Shown here in pieces: positions 16,749 through 24,879 of a DNA stretch of 64,000 nt. The stretch is from assembly GCF_001620365.2 (NCBI RefSeq), contig NZ_LQMT02000025.1, positions 123,260 to 187,259 on the forward strand, in the 5' to 3' direction. A program made the translations under genes and the position numbers. The DNA is from Amycolatopsis keratiniphila subsp. keratiniphila. GTDB taxonomy: Bacteria > Actinomycetota > Actinomycetes > Mycobacteriales > Pseudonocardiaceae. Below the pieces are notes generated by a model. It was not told where the DNA came from. It worked only from the letters and a program-made list of their open reading frames with translations, and did no database searches. How positions within the stretch are numbered: position 1 is the first letter of the stretch; the number at the start of each line of letters is the position of its first letter.

Positions 16749-18002
16749 ATGGGCGAGGAGGTCGGCGGACGGCTGCGGCGGCTTCGCGCCGAACGCGGCC
16801 TCACCCAGCGCGAACTCGCCGAACCGCATTACACCGCCGCGTACGTCTCCTCCGTCGAGACGGGCGCGCGGACACCGTCCGGCGACGCGGTGCGCCATTT
16901 CGCCGCCCGGCTCGGCGTGGACACCGGTGAGCTACTGGGCGTGACTTCGCCGCGCGACGACGTCCGGCTCGACCTCGACATCGCGGCGGCCGCGGCGGAC
17001 TTCCTGGCCGGGCACGGTTCGGCGGCGAAGATGCGACGGCTGGCGCGGCTGGCCGAGAAGAGCGGCCGCGACCGCCAGGCCGGGCTCGCCTGGCTGTGGC
17101 TCGCGCGCTTCGCCCGGGACGACACCCTGCCGCGGCTGGTGGCCGCCGCCGAAACCGCGCTCGCCGCCGACATCCCGTCGTACCGGGGGCTGGCCGCCGC
17201 GCTGCGGGCGAACGTCCTGGTCGGCCGGGGCGAGCCGCACCACGCGATGCACCTGCTCCGGACGGCGCTCGACGCGAGCCTGGAGCGTCACCCGCATCCG
17301 GTGCTCCTGCTGACCCTGCACGCGTACCTCGCCGACGGGCAGCTCCGCCTCGGCGAGACCGCCCAGGCCGCGCGTCACGCCGGAGAAGCACTGCGGCTGG
17401 CTCGCGGTGACGAGGAGATCCTGACCGAACTCGCCGAGAACCAGCGGCGGCTGGCCGAGGCGTATCTCGCCGAAGGACGGGTCGCCGACGCCGTCGCCGC
17501 CGTGTCGGCGCTGCACGATCTGCTCCACGAGCGCGCCCTGCGCCCGGTGCTGGCCCGGTGCCTGTTCGCGCGAGCGCTGGTCCGGCGGGCCGACGACCTC
17601 GAAGGCGCTCTCACAGACCTTCGCGCGTCACGCGCGGCCGCGCCCGACCAGGCTGTCACACTGGAACTCGCCGACGTCTGCCGCGAATTCGGTCGTCTCG
17701 ACGACGCCGCCGGTCTACTCTCCGAAGCGGCTGAAGCCATCCCTGCGGACTCGCCGCTCTCCGCGTCCCTCGTGTTCCAACAGGGAATGCTGGCGCTGGC
17801 TCGCGGAGACCTCGAAGCAGCCGAAGCGGGCTTCGCGCACGCCATCGACGTAGCGGCCCTCCGCGACGCTCGCGGCGTCTTGGCCGCTTCGATCGACAAG
17901 GCGGGAGAGCTGCTTCGCGATCAAGGGCGCTTCGAAGAGGCCGCGGACCTACTGCGGCGCGGACTGCTCCTTCTCGGAGCCGAGGAGGACGTTTCCCCGT
18001 GA
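16749..18002 (+). CDS. XRE-family HTH regulator with TPR repeats (second copy)
   Basis: Cytoplasmic regulator of 417 residues and paralogue of the protein at 8921-10237. The helix-turn-helix (GRLRRLRAERGLTQRELAEP, about 7-26, and SSVETGARTPSGDAVRHFAARL) is followed by about 340 residues of TPR-like helices. There is no Shine-Dalgarno site; TATCGT lies eight bases before the ATG. Its stop overlaps the start of the phosphotransferase gene by four bases, so both are made from one message. Together the two XRE-TPR genes flank the secreted-enzyme block on both sides. Ligand and targets are unknown. Confidence 0.85.
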   Translation: MGEEVGGRLRRLRAERGLTQRELAEPHYTAAYVSSVETGARTPSGDAVRHFAARLGVDTGELLGVTSPRDDVRLDLDIAAAAADFLAGHGSAAKMRRLARLAEKSGRDRQAGLAWLWLARFARDDTLPRLVAAAETALAADIPSYRGLAAALRANVLVGRGEPHHAMHLLRTALDASLERHPHPVLLLTLHAYLADGQLRLGETAQAARHAGEALRLARGDEEILTELAENQRRLAEAYLAEGRVADAVAAVSALHDLLHERALRPVLARCLFARALVRRADDLEGALTDLRASRAAAPDQAVTLELADVCREFGRLDDAAGLLSEAAEAIPADSPLSASLVFQQGMLALARGDLEAAEAGFAHAIDVAALRDARGVLAASIDKAGELLRDQGRFEEAADLLRRGLLLLGAEEDVSP

Positions 18003-18886
18003 CCGATGTGGACTTGGAAGACATCAGCACCCGTCTGGCCGACCGGTTCGGCGCCGACGCCGAAGGGTGGCTCGCCGGCGTCCCCACCCTCGCCGAACAG
18101 CTCGCCTCCCGATGGGACTTCGCGCTCGGTGAGTTGTTCGACAGCGGAGCCTCGTCCGTCGTCTTTCGCTGCCGGTGGTCCGACGGGACACCGGCGGTGC
18201 TCAAACTCAGCCCGGACGGGCCGCTGCTGACCAAACAGCTCGAAATGCTGCGGGTGTTCGCGCCGTCGGGCCGGGTGCCCGGCGTCCTCGCCGCCGACGC
18301 GGACGCCGGCGCGATGGTGCTGGAGGAGATCCGGCCGGGCACCGAAGCCGAGAACCTGCCGCCGTCGACCTTGCCGGGGCGATGGGGAGAGCTGCTCGCC
18401 GCCCTGCACGCGGTCGCCCCGCCCGAGGGCTGGCCGTGGAGCCTGCGCGGCCGGTTCGAGGAGTCGTTCGAGCGGATCGGCCGTCGCGTCGCCGAACCGG
18501 CCATCGCCGCCCGGATCGGTCCGGCCACCTGGCAGCGCGCGATCGACCGCTGCGAGAGGCTGCTGGACACACAGGCCGGCGTCGTGCTGCTCCACGGCGA
18601 TCTGCATCTCGGCAACGTCCTGGACGGCGGCCCGCGCGGCCTGATCGCGATCGATCCGAAGGCGTGCGTGGGTGATCCGTGCTTCGACGCCGTCGACTAC
18701 GTCGTGAGCGGCGCCGGGCGCGAGGGAGTCGAAGCGCGGTGCCAGGTGGTGGCGACGGCGTGCGGACTCGACGGCGACCGGCTGTACGCCTGGAGCCGCG
18801 TGGTCGCCCCCATGTTCGCCATCTCGCACCTCACCTACGGCGGCCCGGAGCAGGCTCTCGACGAATACCTCGCGCTGGCTAGCTGA
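17999..18886 (+). CDS. APH(6)/hydroxyurea phosphotransferase-family kinase
   Basis: Protein of 295 residues in the aminoglycoside/hydroxyurea phosphotransferase family (streptomycin 6-kinase type), which transfers phosphate from ATP to a hydroxyl group. The kinase catalytic loop HGDLHLGN (about residue 199) and the metal-binding segment IAIDPKAC (about 215) are intact, and PAVLKLSP near residue 67 supplies the ATP-binding Lys. GTG 17999 overlaps the stop of the XRE-TPR gene (GTGA). The last eight bases overlap dapE tail to tail. Streptomycin resistance is possible, but family members near regulators often have other substrates. Confidence 0.82.
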   Translation: MTDVDLEDISTRLADRFGADAEGWLAGVPTLAEQLASRWDFALGELFDSGASSVVFRCRWSDGTPAVLKLSPDGPLLTKQLEMLRVFAPSGRVPGVLAADADAGAMVLEEIRPGTEAENLPPSTLPGRWGELLAALHAVAPPEGWPWSLRGRFEESFERIGRRVAEPAIAARIGPATWQRAIDRCERLLDTQAGVVLLHGDLHLGNVLDGGPRGLIAIDPKACVGDPCFDAVDYVVSGAGREGVEARCQVVATACGLDGDRLYAWSRVVAPMFAISHLTYGGPEQALDEYLALAS

Positions 18887-19952
18887 GGAACGCGCGCAGC
18901 ACCGAGGCGACCTGCCGGATCTCGCCCGCCCGCACGTTCTCCTGGCGGGTGTGCGCGAGCGTCGGGTCGCCGGGTCCGAAGTTGACCGCAGGGATCCCGA
19001 GAGCCGCGAAGCGCGCGACGTCGGTCCAGCCCAGCTTCGCGACCGCCTTACCGCCGGCCGCGGCGACCAGCTCGGCCGCCGCGGGTGCGCTCAGCCCAGG
19101 CAATGCCCCTGGCGACAAGTCGACAACCTTGACGTCGTAGGCCTCGAAAACCTCGCGAAGGTGCGCCTCGGCCTGCTCGGCGCTCCTGTCGGGCGCGAAA
19201 CGGTGGTTGATCGTGAGCACGGCCTCGTCCGGCACGACGTTGCCCGCGACACCGCCGCCGATCTTCGTGGCCTGGAGCCCTTCGCGGTAGGTCAGGCCGT
19301 CGATGTCGACCACGCGCGGCGTGTACTCGGCCAGCCTGCGCAGCGGTTCGGCGAGCCCGTGGATCGCGTTGACGCCCATCCAGCCGCGCGCGGTGTGCGC
19401 GCGGACGCCTTCGACGCGGATCTCGATTCGCATCGTGCCCTGGCAACCGCCCTCGATCCCGCCGTTCGACGGCTCACCGAGGATCGCGAGGTCGGCCTTC
19501 AGCCACTCGGGCAGCTCGCGCTCGATGCGGCCCAGACCGTTCTTCGTCGCTTCGATCTCTTCGCAGTCGTAGAACACGAAGGTGACGTCGTGCTTCGGTT
19601 CCCGGAGTTCGGCGGCGAGGTGCAGGAAGACGGCGTCACCGCTCTTCATGTCGACGGTGCCCAGCCCGTGCAGGATCTCGTCGTCACCCGTCCCCTCGCG
19701 GCGCACGGGCATGTTCTCGTTGACCGGAACGGTGTCGAGATGCCCGGCCAGCAGGACCCGCGACGGGCGGCCGAGGTTCGTGCGGGCGAGGACCGCGTCA
19801 CCGTTGCGGACCACTTCGAGATGCGGTGCCTGCGCCTCGAGCGCCGCCTGCACGGTGTCCGCGATGACCTTCTCCTCTTCGGAGACACTGAAGATGTCCA
19901 CCAAGGCGGCGGTGAGGTCGACGGGGTCGGCGTGCAGATCGAGCGAAGGCAT
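18879..19952 (-). CDS. dapE: Succinyl-diaminopimelate desuccinylase
   Basis: M20-family zinc enzyme that removes succinate from N-succinyl-LL-diaminopimelate in lysine and peptidoglycan synthesis. The 357-residue protein has the metal motifs AGHLDTVPVN (about 70), GTVDMKSGDA (about 97, bridging Asp) and FYDCEEIEA (about 125, catalytic Glu pair), and ends with the expected FGPGDPTLAHTRQENV segment with the last ligand His. ATG 19952 has TACGGT six bases upstream and no Shine-Dalgarno, so it is probably leaderless. It is divergent from a lipoprotein gene and the succinylase pathway genes dapD and dapC lie nearby. Confidence 0.93.
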   Translation of the reverse strand: MPSLDLHADPVDLTAALVDIFSVSEEEKVIADTVQAALEAQAPHLEVVRNGDAVLARTNLGRPSRVLLAGHLDTVPVNENMPVRREGTGDDEILHGLGTVDMKSGDAVFLHLAAELREPKHDVTFVFYDCEEIEATKNGLGRIERELPEWLKADLAILGEPSNGGIEGGCQGTMRIEIRVEGVRAHTARGWMGVNAIHGLAEPLRRLAEYTPRVVDIDGLTYREGLQATKIGGGVAGNVVPDEAVLTINHRFAPDRSAEQAEAHLREVFEAYDVKVVDLSPGALPGLSAPAAAELVAAAGGKAVAKLGWTDVARFAALGIPAVNFGPGDPTLAHTRQENVRAGEIRQVASVLRAFLS

Positions 19953-20000
19953 GCCCGCACCGTACCGCCGGGCGCCCGGGGCTACCGTGAAGGAGTGCGC

Positions 20001-20390
20001 ATGCGAACGATCTTGGTCGCCCTCCTCCTGGTACTCAGCGGCTGCGGATCAGGCGAAGTCCCGGTGAAGGTCCGTCCGACCCAGGGCACCGGCCCGGACG
20101 TGCTGCCGATCAAGCTCAAGGCGCTGACGACCGACCAGTGCTACCTGGCGCCGGGGACCGAATCGCCCAAGAGCTGCCAGAAGTACGTCACCGAACTCTC
20201 CAGCGCCGCGGGCACCGTCCGCAAACGCCGCCCGGACCTGTCGTCGCACGCCGACGTCCTCGACCGCCCGATCGCCGCCTTCCGCGCCGCGAACTGCCAG
20301 GACGTGGCGGCTCCCGGCGGGCCGTGCGGCCAGGCGCTCGGCGACATGGCGACGGCGCTGACCAGTGTGAAGAGCCTCGTCGGCGGCTGA
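20001..20390 (+). CDS. Small lipoprotein of unknown function
   Basis: Predicted lipoprotein of 129 residues with a very short signal peptide and lipobox LVLSGC (Cys at about residue 15). The mature part holds three further Cys pairs' worth of residues (DQCYL, SCQKY, NCQDV, GPCGQ), suggesting two disulphides in the exported domain. ATG 20001 follows AAGGAG by six bases; GTG 19995 is an alternative. It lies between dapE (divergent) and dapD (28 bases downstream, same strand). I do not recognise the family, so no function is given. Confidence 0.75.
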   Translation: MRTILVALLLVLSGCGSGEVPVKVRPTQGTGPDVLPIKLKALTTDQCYLAPGTESPKSCQKYVTELSSAAGTVRKRRPDLSSHADVLDRPIAAFRAANCQDVAAPGGPCGQALGDMATALTSVKSLVGG

Positions 20391-20418
20391 GGAGGGTCAC
20401 TGGGTTACCGTTCAGGAC

Positions 20419-21405
20419 GTGAGCGAGCAGACCCCTGACCCCGAAACGACCGGCGCCACCGGCGTCGGACTGGCCACCGTCACGACCGACGGCACGGTGC
20501 TGGACACCTGGTTCCCGCTGCCCAAGCTGATCGACGGCGCCGAAGGCACCGCCGGCACGGTGCGGCTGACCGCTGAGGAGGCCTCCGAGGCCCTCGGCGA
20601 GGCCGCCGCCGCGCAGCTCGGCCCGGACACCGACCGCGGTGTCGAGGTCGTCGCGGTCCGCACGACCATCGCCCGTCTCGCCGACGCCCCCGGCGACACG
20701 CACGACGTCTACCTGCGCCTCCACCTGCTGTCGCACCGCCTGGTCCGGCCGCACGGCGCGAACCTCGACGGCATCTTCGGACTGCTGGCGAACGTCGTGT
20801 GGACCAACCACGGGCCATGCCCCGTCGAGGGCTTCGAGGCGACCCGGCTGCGGCTGCGGGCGCGCGGCAACGTCACCGTCTACGGCGTGGACAAGTTCCC
20901 GCGGATGGTGGACTACGTCGTGCCGACCGGCGTCCGCATCGCCGACGCCGACCGCGCCCGCCTCGGCGCACACCTGGCCAACGGCACCACGGTCATGCAC
21001 GAAGGCTTCGTCAACTTCAACGCCGGCACGCTCGGCGCCTCGATGGTCGAAGGCCGGATCTCGGCGGGCGTCGTGGTCGGCGACGGCTCCGACGTCGGCG
21101 GTGGCGCGTCGATCATGGGCACGCTGTCCGGCGGCGGCAAGGAGACCATCTCGATCGGCGAGCGCTGCCTGATCGGCGCGAACGGCGGCGTCGGCATCTC
21201 GCTCGGCGACGACTCGGTCGTCGAGGCGGGCCTGTACGTCACGGCCGGCACGAAGGTGGCCTTCGAGGGCAAGGTCGTGAAGGCGCTGGAGCTGTCCGGC
21301 ATCTCGGGTGCGGTGTTCCGGCGGAACTCCGGAACCGGCGCCGTCGAGGTCGTCGCGCGCACCGGGGTCGGCATCGAGCTGAACGCGGCCCTGCACGCCA
21401 ACTGA
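20419..21405 (+). CDS. dapD: 2,3,4,5-tetrahydropyridine-2,6-dicarboxylate N-succinyltransferase
   Basis: Hexapeptide-repeat succinyltransferase that converts tetrahydrodipicolinate and succinyl-CoA to N-succinyl-2-amino-6-ketopimelate in lysine synthesis. This is the actinobacterial form of 328 residues, with an N-terminal domain of about 130 residues and a left-handed beta-helix (about 170-300) rich in hexapeptides such as GANGGVGISLGDDSVVEAGL. The segment VMHEGFVNFNAGTLGASMVEGRIS contains the catalytic Glu. GTG 20419 has TACCGT seven bases upstream, consistent with a leaderless message. A repeat-filled gap follows. Confidence 0.93.
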   Translation: MSEQTPDPETTGATGVGLATVTTDGTVLDTWFPLPKLIDGAEGTAGTVRLTAEEASEALGEAAAAQLGPDTDRGVEVVAVRTTIARLADAPGDTHDVYLRLHLLSHRLVRPHGANLDGIFGLLANVVWTNHGPCPVEGFEATRLRLRARGNVTVYGVDKFPRMVDYVVPTGVRIADADRARLGAHLANGTTVMHEGFVNFNAGTLGASMVEGRISAGVVVGDGSDVGGGASIMGTLSGGGKETISIGERCLIGANGGVGISLGDDSVVEAGLYVTAGTKVAFEGKVVKALELSGISGAVFRRNSGTGAVEVVARTGVGIELNAALHAN

Positions 21406-21511
21406 CCTGCGGAAAGAGAGCAAGGGACCTTTGCTACCACTCGGGTAGCCCGGGATGTCGGGAAAGCAAGGGACCTTTGCTACCACCCAGGCGGGACCGG
21501 GCGGACGGCAG

Positions 21512-21565
21512 TGAGGGTGTGTGGAAATAGAGACGTTGAGCGTCCCTATTCCCACACACCCCTCA
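21512..21565. terminator. Long inverted repeat downstream of dapD
   Basis: Arms 21512-21535 and 21541-21565 pair almost throughout (GTGTGTGGAAATAG against CTATTCCCACACAC) around a five-base loop TTGAG. There are one mismatch and one bulge. No other copy with this arm sequence occurs in the window. Confidence 0.6.
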
Positions 21566-21630
21566 CCCCGCGTAGCGACACTGGCCCCCGAAACCCCGCA
21601 CAGTCACCCAAGGCCGAGGCCCGAAAAGAG

Positions 21631-21687
21631 AGCAAGGGACCTTTGCTACCACTCTCCCCCGGAGGGCGGTAGCAAAGGTCCCTTGCT
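21631..21687. repeat. Inverted pair of the GGTAGCAAAGGTCCCTTGCT element
   Basis: Arms 21631-21650 and 21668-21687 are exact 20-bp reverse complements with a 17-base C/G-rich loop. The same 20-mer occurs singly at 4942, 36650 and 63953 and as a direct pair at 21419/21465. Confidence 0.75.
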
Positions 21688-21734
21688 GTTCTCACGGCCT
21701 GGACCACCTTGCCGGTTCACCTAGAATTCATCTT

Positions 21735-22703
21735 GTGACAGCCGAGACCCTGCCGCGCAAGAACGTCCCTTCGACCACTCCGGCCGCGCTCGGGCTCGGC
21801 GACCGTCCCGCGAAAGCGGGGCCGGACGATCCGGCGGCCACCCACGTACGGGTCAAACTCGACGTCGAGATCCGCGCCCTCCTCGCACACGAACCGGGCA
21901 CCAAATCCGGCGCCGACCCCGAAGACCTCCACCAGATGCGGGTCGCGCTGCGCCGCATGCGGAGCGTCCTCAAGCTCTCGGGCCGCCTCGTCGGCCCGGA
22001 CGCCGAGCCCGTGCGCGCCGAACTCGGCTGGCTCGGCCAGTCCCTCGGCGACGTCCGCGACTACGACGTCCTGATCGGCCACCTTCGCGAGGTCGTCGCC
22101 GAATTCGAGGTGCGCGATCAGCCCGCCGCGCGCCGTCTGGTTTCGAAGTTCGTCACCGAACGCGGCGTCGCGAAGCGGCGGCTCACCCGCGCCCTCGCCA
22201 GTCCCCGATACGCCTCGATGCTGCAGGACATCGGCCGTCTCGCCCGGCAGCCCGCCACCGAAGAAGCCGATGAAAGCCCCCAGACCTCGGCCGATCTCGT
22301 CGCCGGTCTCGCGAAGCCGCATCGAAAGCTCGCGAAGGCCGTGAAGGCGCTTCCCGCCGATCCCCCGGACGACGATCTTCACGCGCTTCGCATCTACGGC
22401 AAGAAACTTCGCTACGCCGCCGAAATGGCCAAGCCCGCGGCGAAGAAGAAGCAAGCGGAACGGATCCAGCGGCTGATCAAGGCCACGAAGAACTTCCAGA
22501 CCGTCCTCGGGGATCACCAGGACGCCTGCGTCGCCGCCGATCGGATGCGTGGCGTGGTCGCCTCCGTGGACGCAGAAGTCGCGTTCATCGCGGGCCGGAT
22601 CGCGGAGAAGGAACTACTGCGCCGAGCCGAGGTCCGTGCCGTATGGCGCGACGTCTGGACGGAGGTCGACGCGGCCGCTCACGCGGTGAGCCCGCGGATA
22701 TAG
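21735..22703 (+). CDS. CHAD domain protein
   Basis: All-alpha CHAD (conserved histidine alpha-helical domain) protein of 322 residues. CHAD proteins bind polyphosphate and often localise to polyphosphate granules. The conserved His/Arg clusters are visible: HQMRVALRRMRSVLKLSG (about 66-83), HALRIYGKKLRYAAE (about 215) and LGDHQDACVAADRM (about 258). There is no N-terminal CYTH triphosphatase domain, so this is the stand-alone form. GTG 21735 has TAGAAT seven bases upstream and no ribosome site, suggesting leaderless translation. Its 3' end overlaps the monooxygenase gene by 25 bases, tail to tail. Confidence 0.85.
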   Translation: MTAETLPRKNVPSTTPAALGLGDRPAKAGPDDPAATHVRVKLDVEIRALLAHEPGTKSGADPEDLHQMRVALRRMRSVLKLSGRLVGPDAEPVRAELGWLGQSLGDVRDYDVLIGHLREVVAEFEVRDQPAARRLVSKFVTERGVAKRRLTRALASPRYASMLQDIGRLARQPATEEADESPQTSADLVAGLAKPHRKLAKAVKALPADPPDDDLHALRIYGKKLRYAAEMAKPAAKKKQAERIQRLIKATKNFQTVLGDHQDACVAADRMRGVVASVDAEVAFIAGRIAEKELLRRAEVRAVWRDVWTEVDAAAHAVSPRI

Positions 22704-24082
22704 CCGTCCGGGCGGATCATCACCTTCCGTCCGTTCTCGGCTTCGTACGCGGCGAAGGCATACCCGCCGACGTCCTCGAAGTCCACATCGGACAGTGCGC
22801 TGCCCGCGGGCAGGATCCGCCGCGCGCCTTCGGGCGCCGGGCCGTCGCCGAACACCAGCACCGTCGCCTGCGGCCCCCGCAGCAACTCGAACAGCCGGAC
22901 GGGTTTGCCGTTCGCGTCCTTCAACGGCGCGTCCGGGGCGCGGTCGCCAGGCCGGATCCGGCCGGTCGCCGCGGGCGCGAGCGGGCCACCTCGGTAGCCG
23001 ATGTCCAGCTGACGCGTGTTCTCGCCGCGTTCGTGCGCGTCTTCCGCACCCTCCTTGTACTTCTCGAGGATCTCGGTGCTGATCTTCAGCACCCGCGCGG
23101 CGACCCCGCGACGCTCGGGCTCGTAGCTGTCGAGCAGCTCCGGTGAGCCGTCGGCGAGTTTCCAGCCCAGGTTGTACGCGTCCTGGACGCCGGTGTTGAG
23201 CCCCTGCCCACCGGTCGGCGGGTGGACGTGCGCCGCGTCGCCGGCGAGGAACACTCGACCGTCACGGAACCGCTCGGCGAGCCGGATGTTGGGCCGCCAC
23301 ACCGTCGACCAGGCGAGGTCGTGCAGCCGGACCCCGCCGCCGGAGAGATCATCGAGCCGGGACTGCAACGTGCCGAGAGACGCCTCGACCTCCTCCTCGC
23401 CCAGTGGCGCGCCGAACTGGAAATGCGGCACTCCCGGCAGCGGCGTGAGCACGATGCCCGACATCGGATCCTCGGGCTTCGCGAACCAGTGCCCGTACGC
23501 GCGATCGAGCCCCTCGGCCTGGACGTCACCCAGCAACATGCGGACCGACTCGTCGGTGGTGCCCTCGAACACGATCCCGAGCGCCTTGCGCACGAAGCTC
23601 TTCCCCCCGTCCGCGCCGACGAGGTAATCGACCCGGACGCGCTCGCCCGGCAGCTCGGCGGTCACCCCGTCGGCGTCCTGCTCGAAACCGAGCAGCGGGG
23701 TGCCGAGCTCCACCTGGACGCCGAATTCGGCGAGCCGCTCACGAAGGATCCCCTCGGTCCGCGACTGGCCGAGGAAGTGGCCGTTCGGGTACGGGACGTC
23801 CGGCGTCGGCTCGGCGAGCTCGGCCATCCACCGCTCGCCGACGACCTCGCCGCCCAGATGGATCTTCACCGCCACGGGCGCCTGCCCGGCGGCCAGCACC
23901 GCGTCCAGGACGCCGAGGTCTTCGAAGACCTCCAGCGTGCGCGGCTGCAGGCCGTCGCCCCGTGAGCCCTCGAAGAACGTCTCGGCCTTCTCCACGATCC
24001 GCACTCCGATGCCACGGCGCGCGAGGTCGATGGCCAGCGTGAGCCCGGTCGGCCCGGCCCCCGCGATCAGCACCTCGGTCAT
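22679..24082 (-). CDS. FAD-dependent aromatic monooxygenase (class A flavoprotein)
   Basis: Flavin hydroxylase of 467 residues in the group of PgaE-, MtmOIV- and rifampicin-monooxygenase-like enzymes, which use NAD(P)H and oxygen to hydroxylate or open aromatic substrates. Visible are the N-terminal FAD motif GAGPTGLTLAIDLARRG (about 8-24), the DG motif VGADGGKSFVRKALG (about 155-169) and the second FAD motif LAGDAAHVHPPTGGQGLNTG (about 280-299). The C-terminal 90 residues form the thioredoxin-like dimer domain. The ATG is preceded by GGAGGAG. It is divergent from a TetR gene with a perfect palindrome between them, so it is probably induced by its substrate or a toxic aromatic compound. Confidence 0.88.
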   Translation of the reverse strand: MTEVLIAGAGPTGLTLAIDLARRGIGVRIVEKAETFFEGSRGDGLQPRTLEVFEDLGVLDAVLAAGQAPVAVKIHLGGEVVGERWMAELAEPTPDVPYPNGHFLGQSRTEGILRERLAEFGVQVELGTPLLGFEQDADGVTAELPGERVRVDYLVGADGGKSFVRKALGIVFEGTTDESVRMLLGDVQAEGLDRAYGHWFAKPEDPMSGIVLTPLPGVPHFQFGAPLGEEEVEASLGTLQSRLDDLSGGGVRLHDLAWSTVWRPNIRLAERFRDGRVFLAGDAAHVHPPTGGQGLNTGVQDAYNLGWKLADGSPELLDSYEPERRGVAARVLKISTEILEKYKEGAEDAHERGENTRQLDIGYRGGPLAPAATGRIRPGDRAPDAPLKDANGKPVRLFELLRGPQATVLVFGDGPAPEGARRILPAGSALSDVDFEDVGGYAFAAYEAENGRKVMIRPDGYIRGLTA

Positions 24083-24108
24083 CCCACTCCTCCGGTGAAT
24101 TGAGATTC

Positions 24109-24126
24109 AGTGAATTCGAATTCACT
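24109..24126. promoter_or_regulatory. Perfect 18-bp operator palindrome for TetR regulator
   Basis: AGTGAATTCGAATTCACT is exactly self-complementary and lies in the 81-base gap between the divergent monooxygenase and TetR genes. Further TGAAT/GAATT half-sites flank it (24096-24108). TetR proteins usually bind such dyads and repress both divergent genes. Confidence 0.85.
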
Positions 24127-24163
24127 ATGCTCGTTGCTAGCCTTCCGTGTCAAGGAGGTGCCG

Positions 24164-24772
24164 ATGACGGCGATGAGCCGCAAGGAGAAGGCGGCGGAGA
24201 CCGAGGCCGCGCTCAAGGAGGCGGCGAAACGCGTTTTCGCGGCGAAGGGGTACCTGAACACCAAGATCACCGACATCACGGCGGAGGCCGGACGCGCGGC
24301 GGGTTCGTTCTACAACCACTTCACGAGCAAGGAAGAACTGCTCGAAGCGCTCCTCGACGATCTGGCGGCGGAGAGCGATGTCAACGCGTCCTCACCGGAG
24401 CACATCCCCGACTTCACCGACCCGCAAGCCGTGCGCTGGCACGTCTGCGAATACTGGAACTTCCACCGCGACAACGCCGCGACGATGCTCGCGCTGCGGC
24501 AGGCCGCGATGGTCAGCGACGAGTTCGCACGCACGTACGCGCGCTTCGGCGCCGCTCAGGCGGCGGACCTCCTCGACCACCTCGGGTACATCACCGCGGC
24601 GGGTATGGAACTCCCGGCGTCGGAGCAGGTCACGCTCGCGATGATGGCCGAACTGGTCAACGGTTTCGCGCACACGTGGCTGCTCGACCCGTCGGCGATC
24701 TCAGAAGAAGAAGCCGTCGAGGCGCTGACGCGATTCGTCTACCGGGGTTTCACCGGTCGCGACGTGTCCTGA
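24164..24772 (+). CDS. TetR-family repressor
   Basis: One-component regulator of about 202 residues. The N-terminal helix-turn-helix (about 10-55) has the typical AAKRVFAAKGYLNTKITDITAEAG followed by GSFYNHFTSKEELLEALLDD. The C-terminal domain binds the ligand and is rich in Ala, Met and His (WHVCEYWNFHRDN). ATG 24164 is chosen because AAGGAGG at 24152-24158 is ideally spaced; the longer frame to 24110 starts inside the operator. It likely represses itself and the divergent FAD monooxygenase. A perfect hairpin starts seven bases after its stop. Confidence 0.88.
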   Translation: MTAMSRKEKAAETEAALKEAAKRVFAAKGYLNTKITDITAEAGRAAGSFYNHFTSKEELLEALLDDLAAESDVNASSPEHIPDFTDPQAVRWHVCEYWNFHRDNAATMLALRQAAMVSDEFARTYARFGAAQAADLLDHLGYITAAGMELPASEQVTLAMMAELVNGFAHTWLLDPSAISEEEAVEALTRFVYRGFTGRDVS

Positions 24773-24778
24773 AGGTGC

Positions 24779-24831
24779 GTTGCGAAAGCCACTTTCGCAA
24801 CGTTGAAGGTTGCGAAAGTGGCTTTCGCAAC
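24779..24831. terminator. 23-bp perfect hairpin between TetR and dapC genes
   Basis: Arms 24779-24801 and 24809-24831 are exact reverse complements with loop GTTGAAG. Each arm is itself a near-complete dyad GCGAAAG-CCA-CTTTCGC, so two small hairpins are an alternative fold. It lies between convergent genes. Confidence 0.75.
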
Positions 24832-24879
24832 CCCGGTCAAGGCCGGCATCCAGGGACCGTGGCCGTGACATCCAGCCGA

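Larger units (their letters stand above)
21406..21734. repeat. Non-coding gap with three repeat pairs
   Basis: This 329-base gap between dapD and the CHAD gene has no supportable gene. It holds two direct copies of AGCAAGGGACCTTTGCTACC (21419-21438 and 21465-21484), an inverted repeat at 21512-21565, and an inverted pair of the same 20-mer at 21631-21687. The last bases contain TAGAAT, the likely -10 box of the CHAD gene. Confidence 0.85.

Noticed and set aside
17999..18886. Streptomycin resistance gene
   Set aside because: Kinase motifs are present, but the family includes enzymes with other substrates, and the operon context (regulator in front) does not decide. Kept only as a family call.
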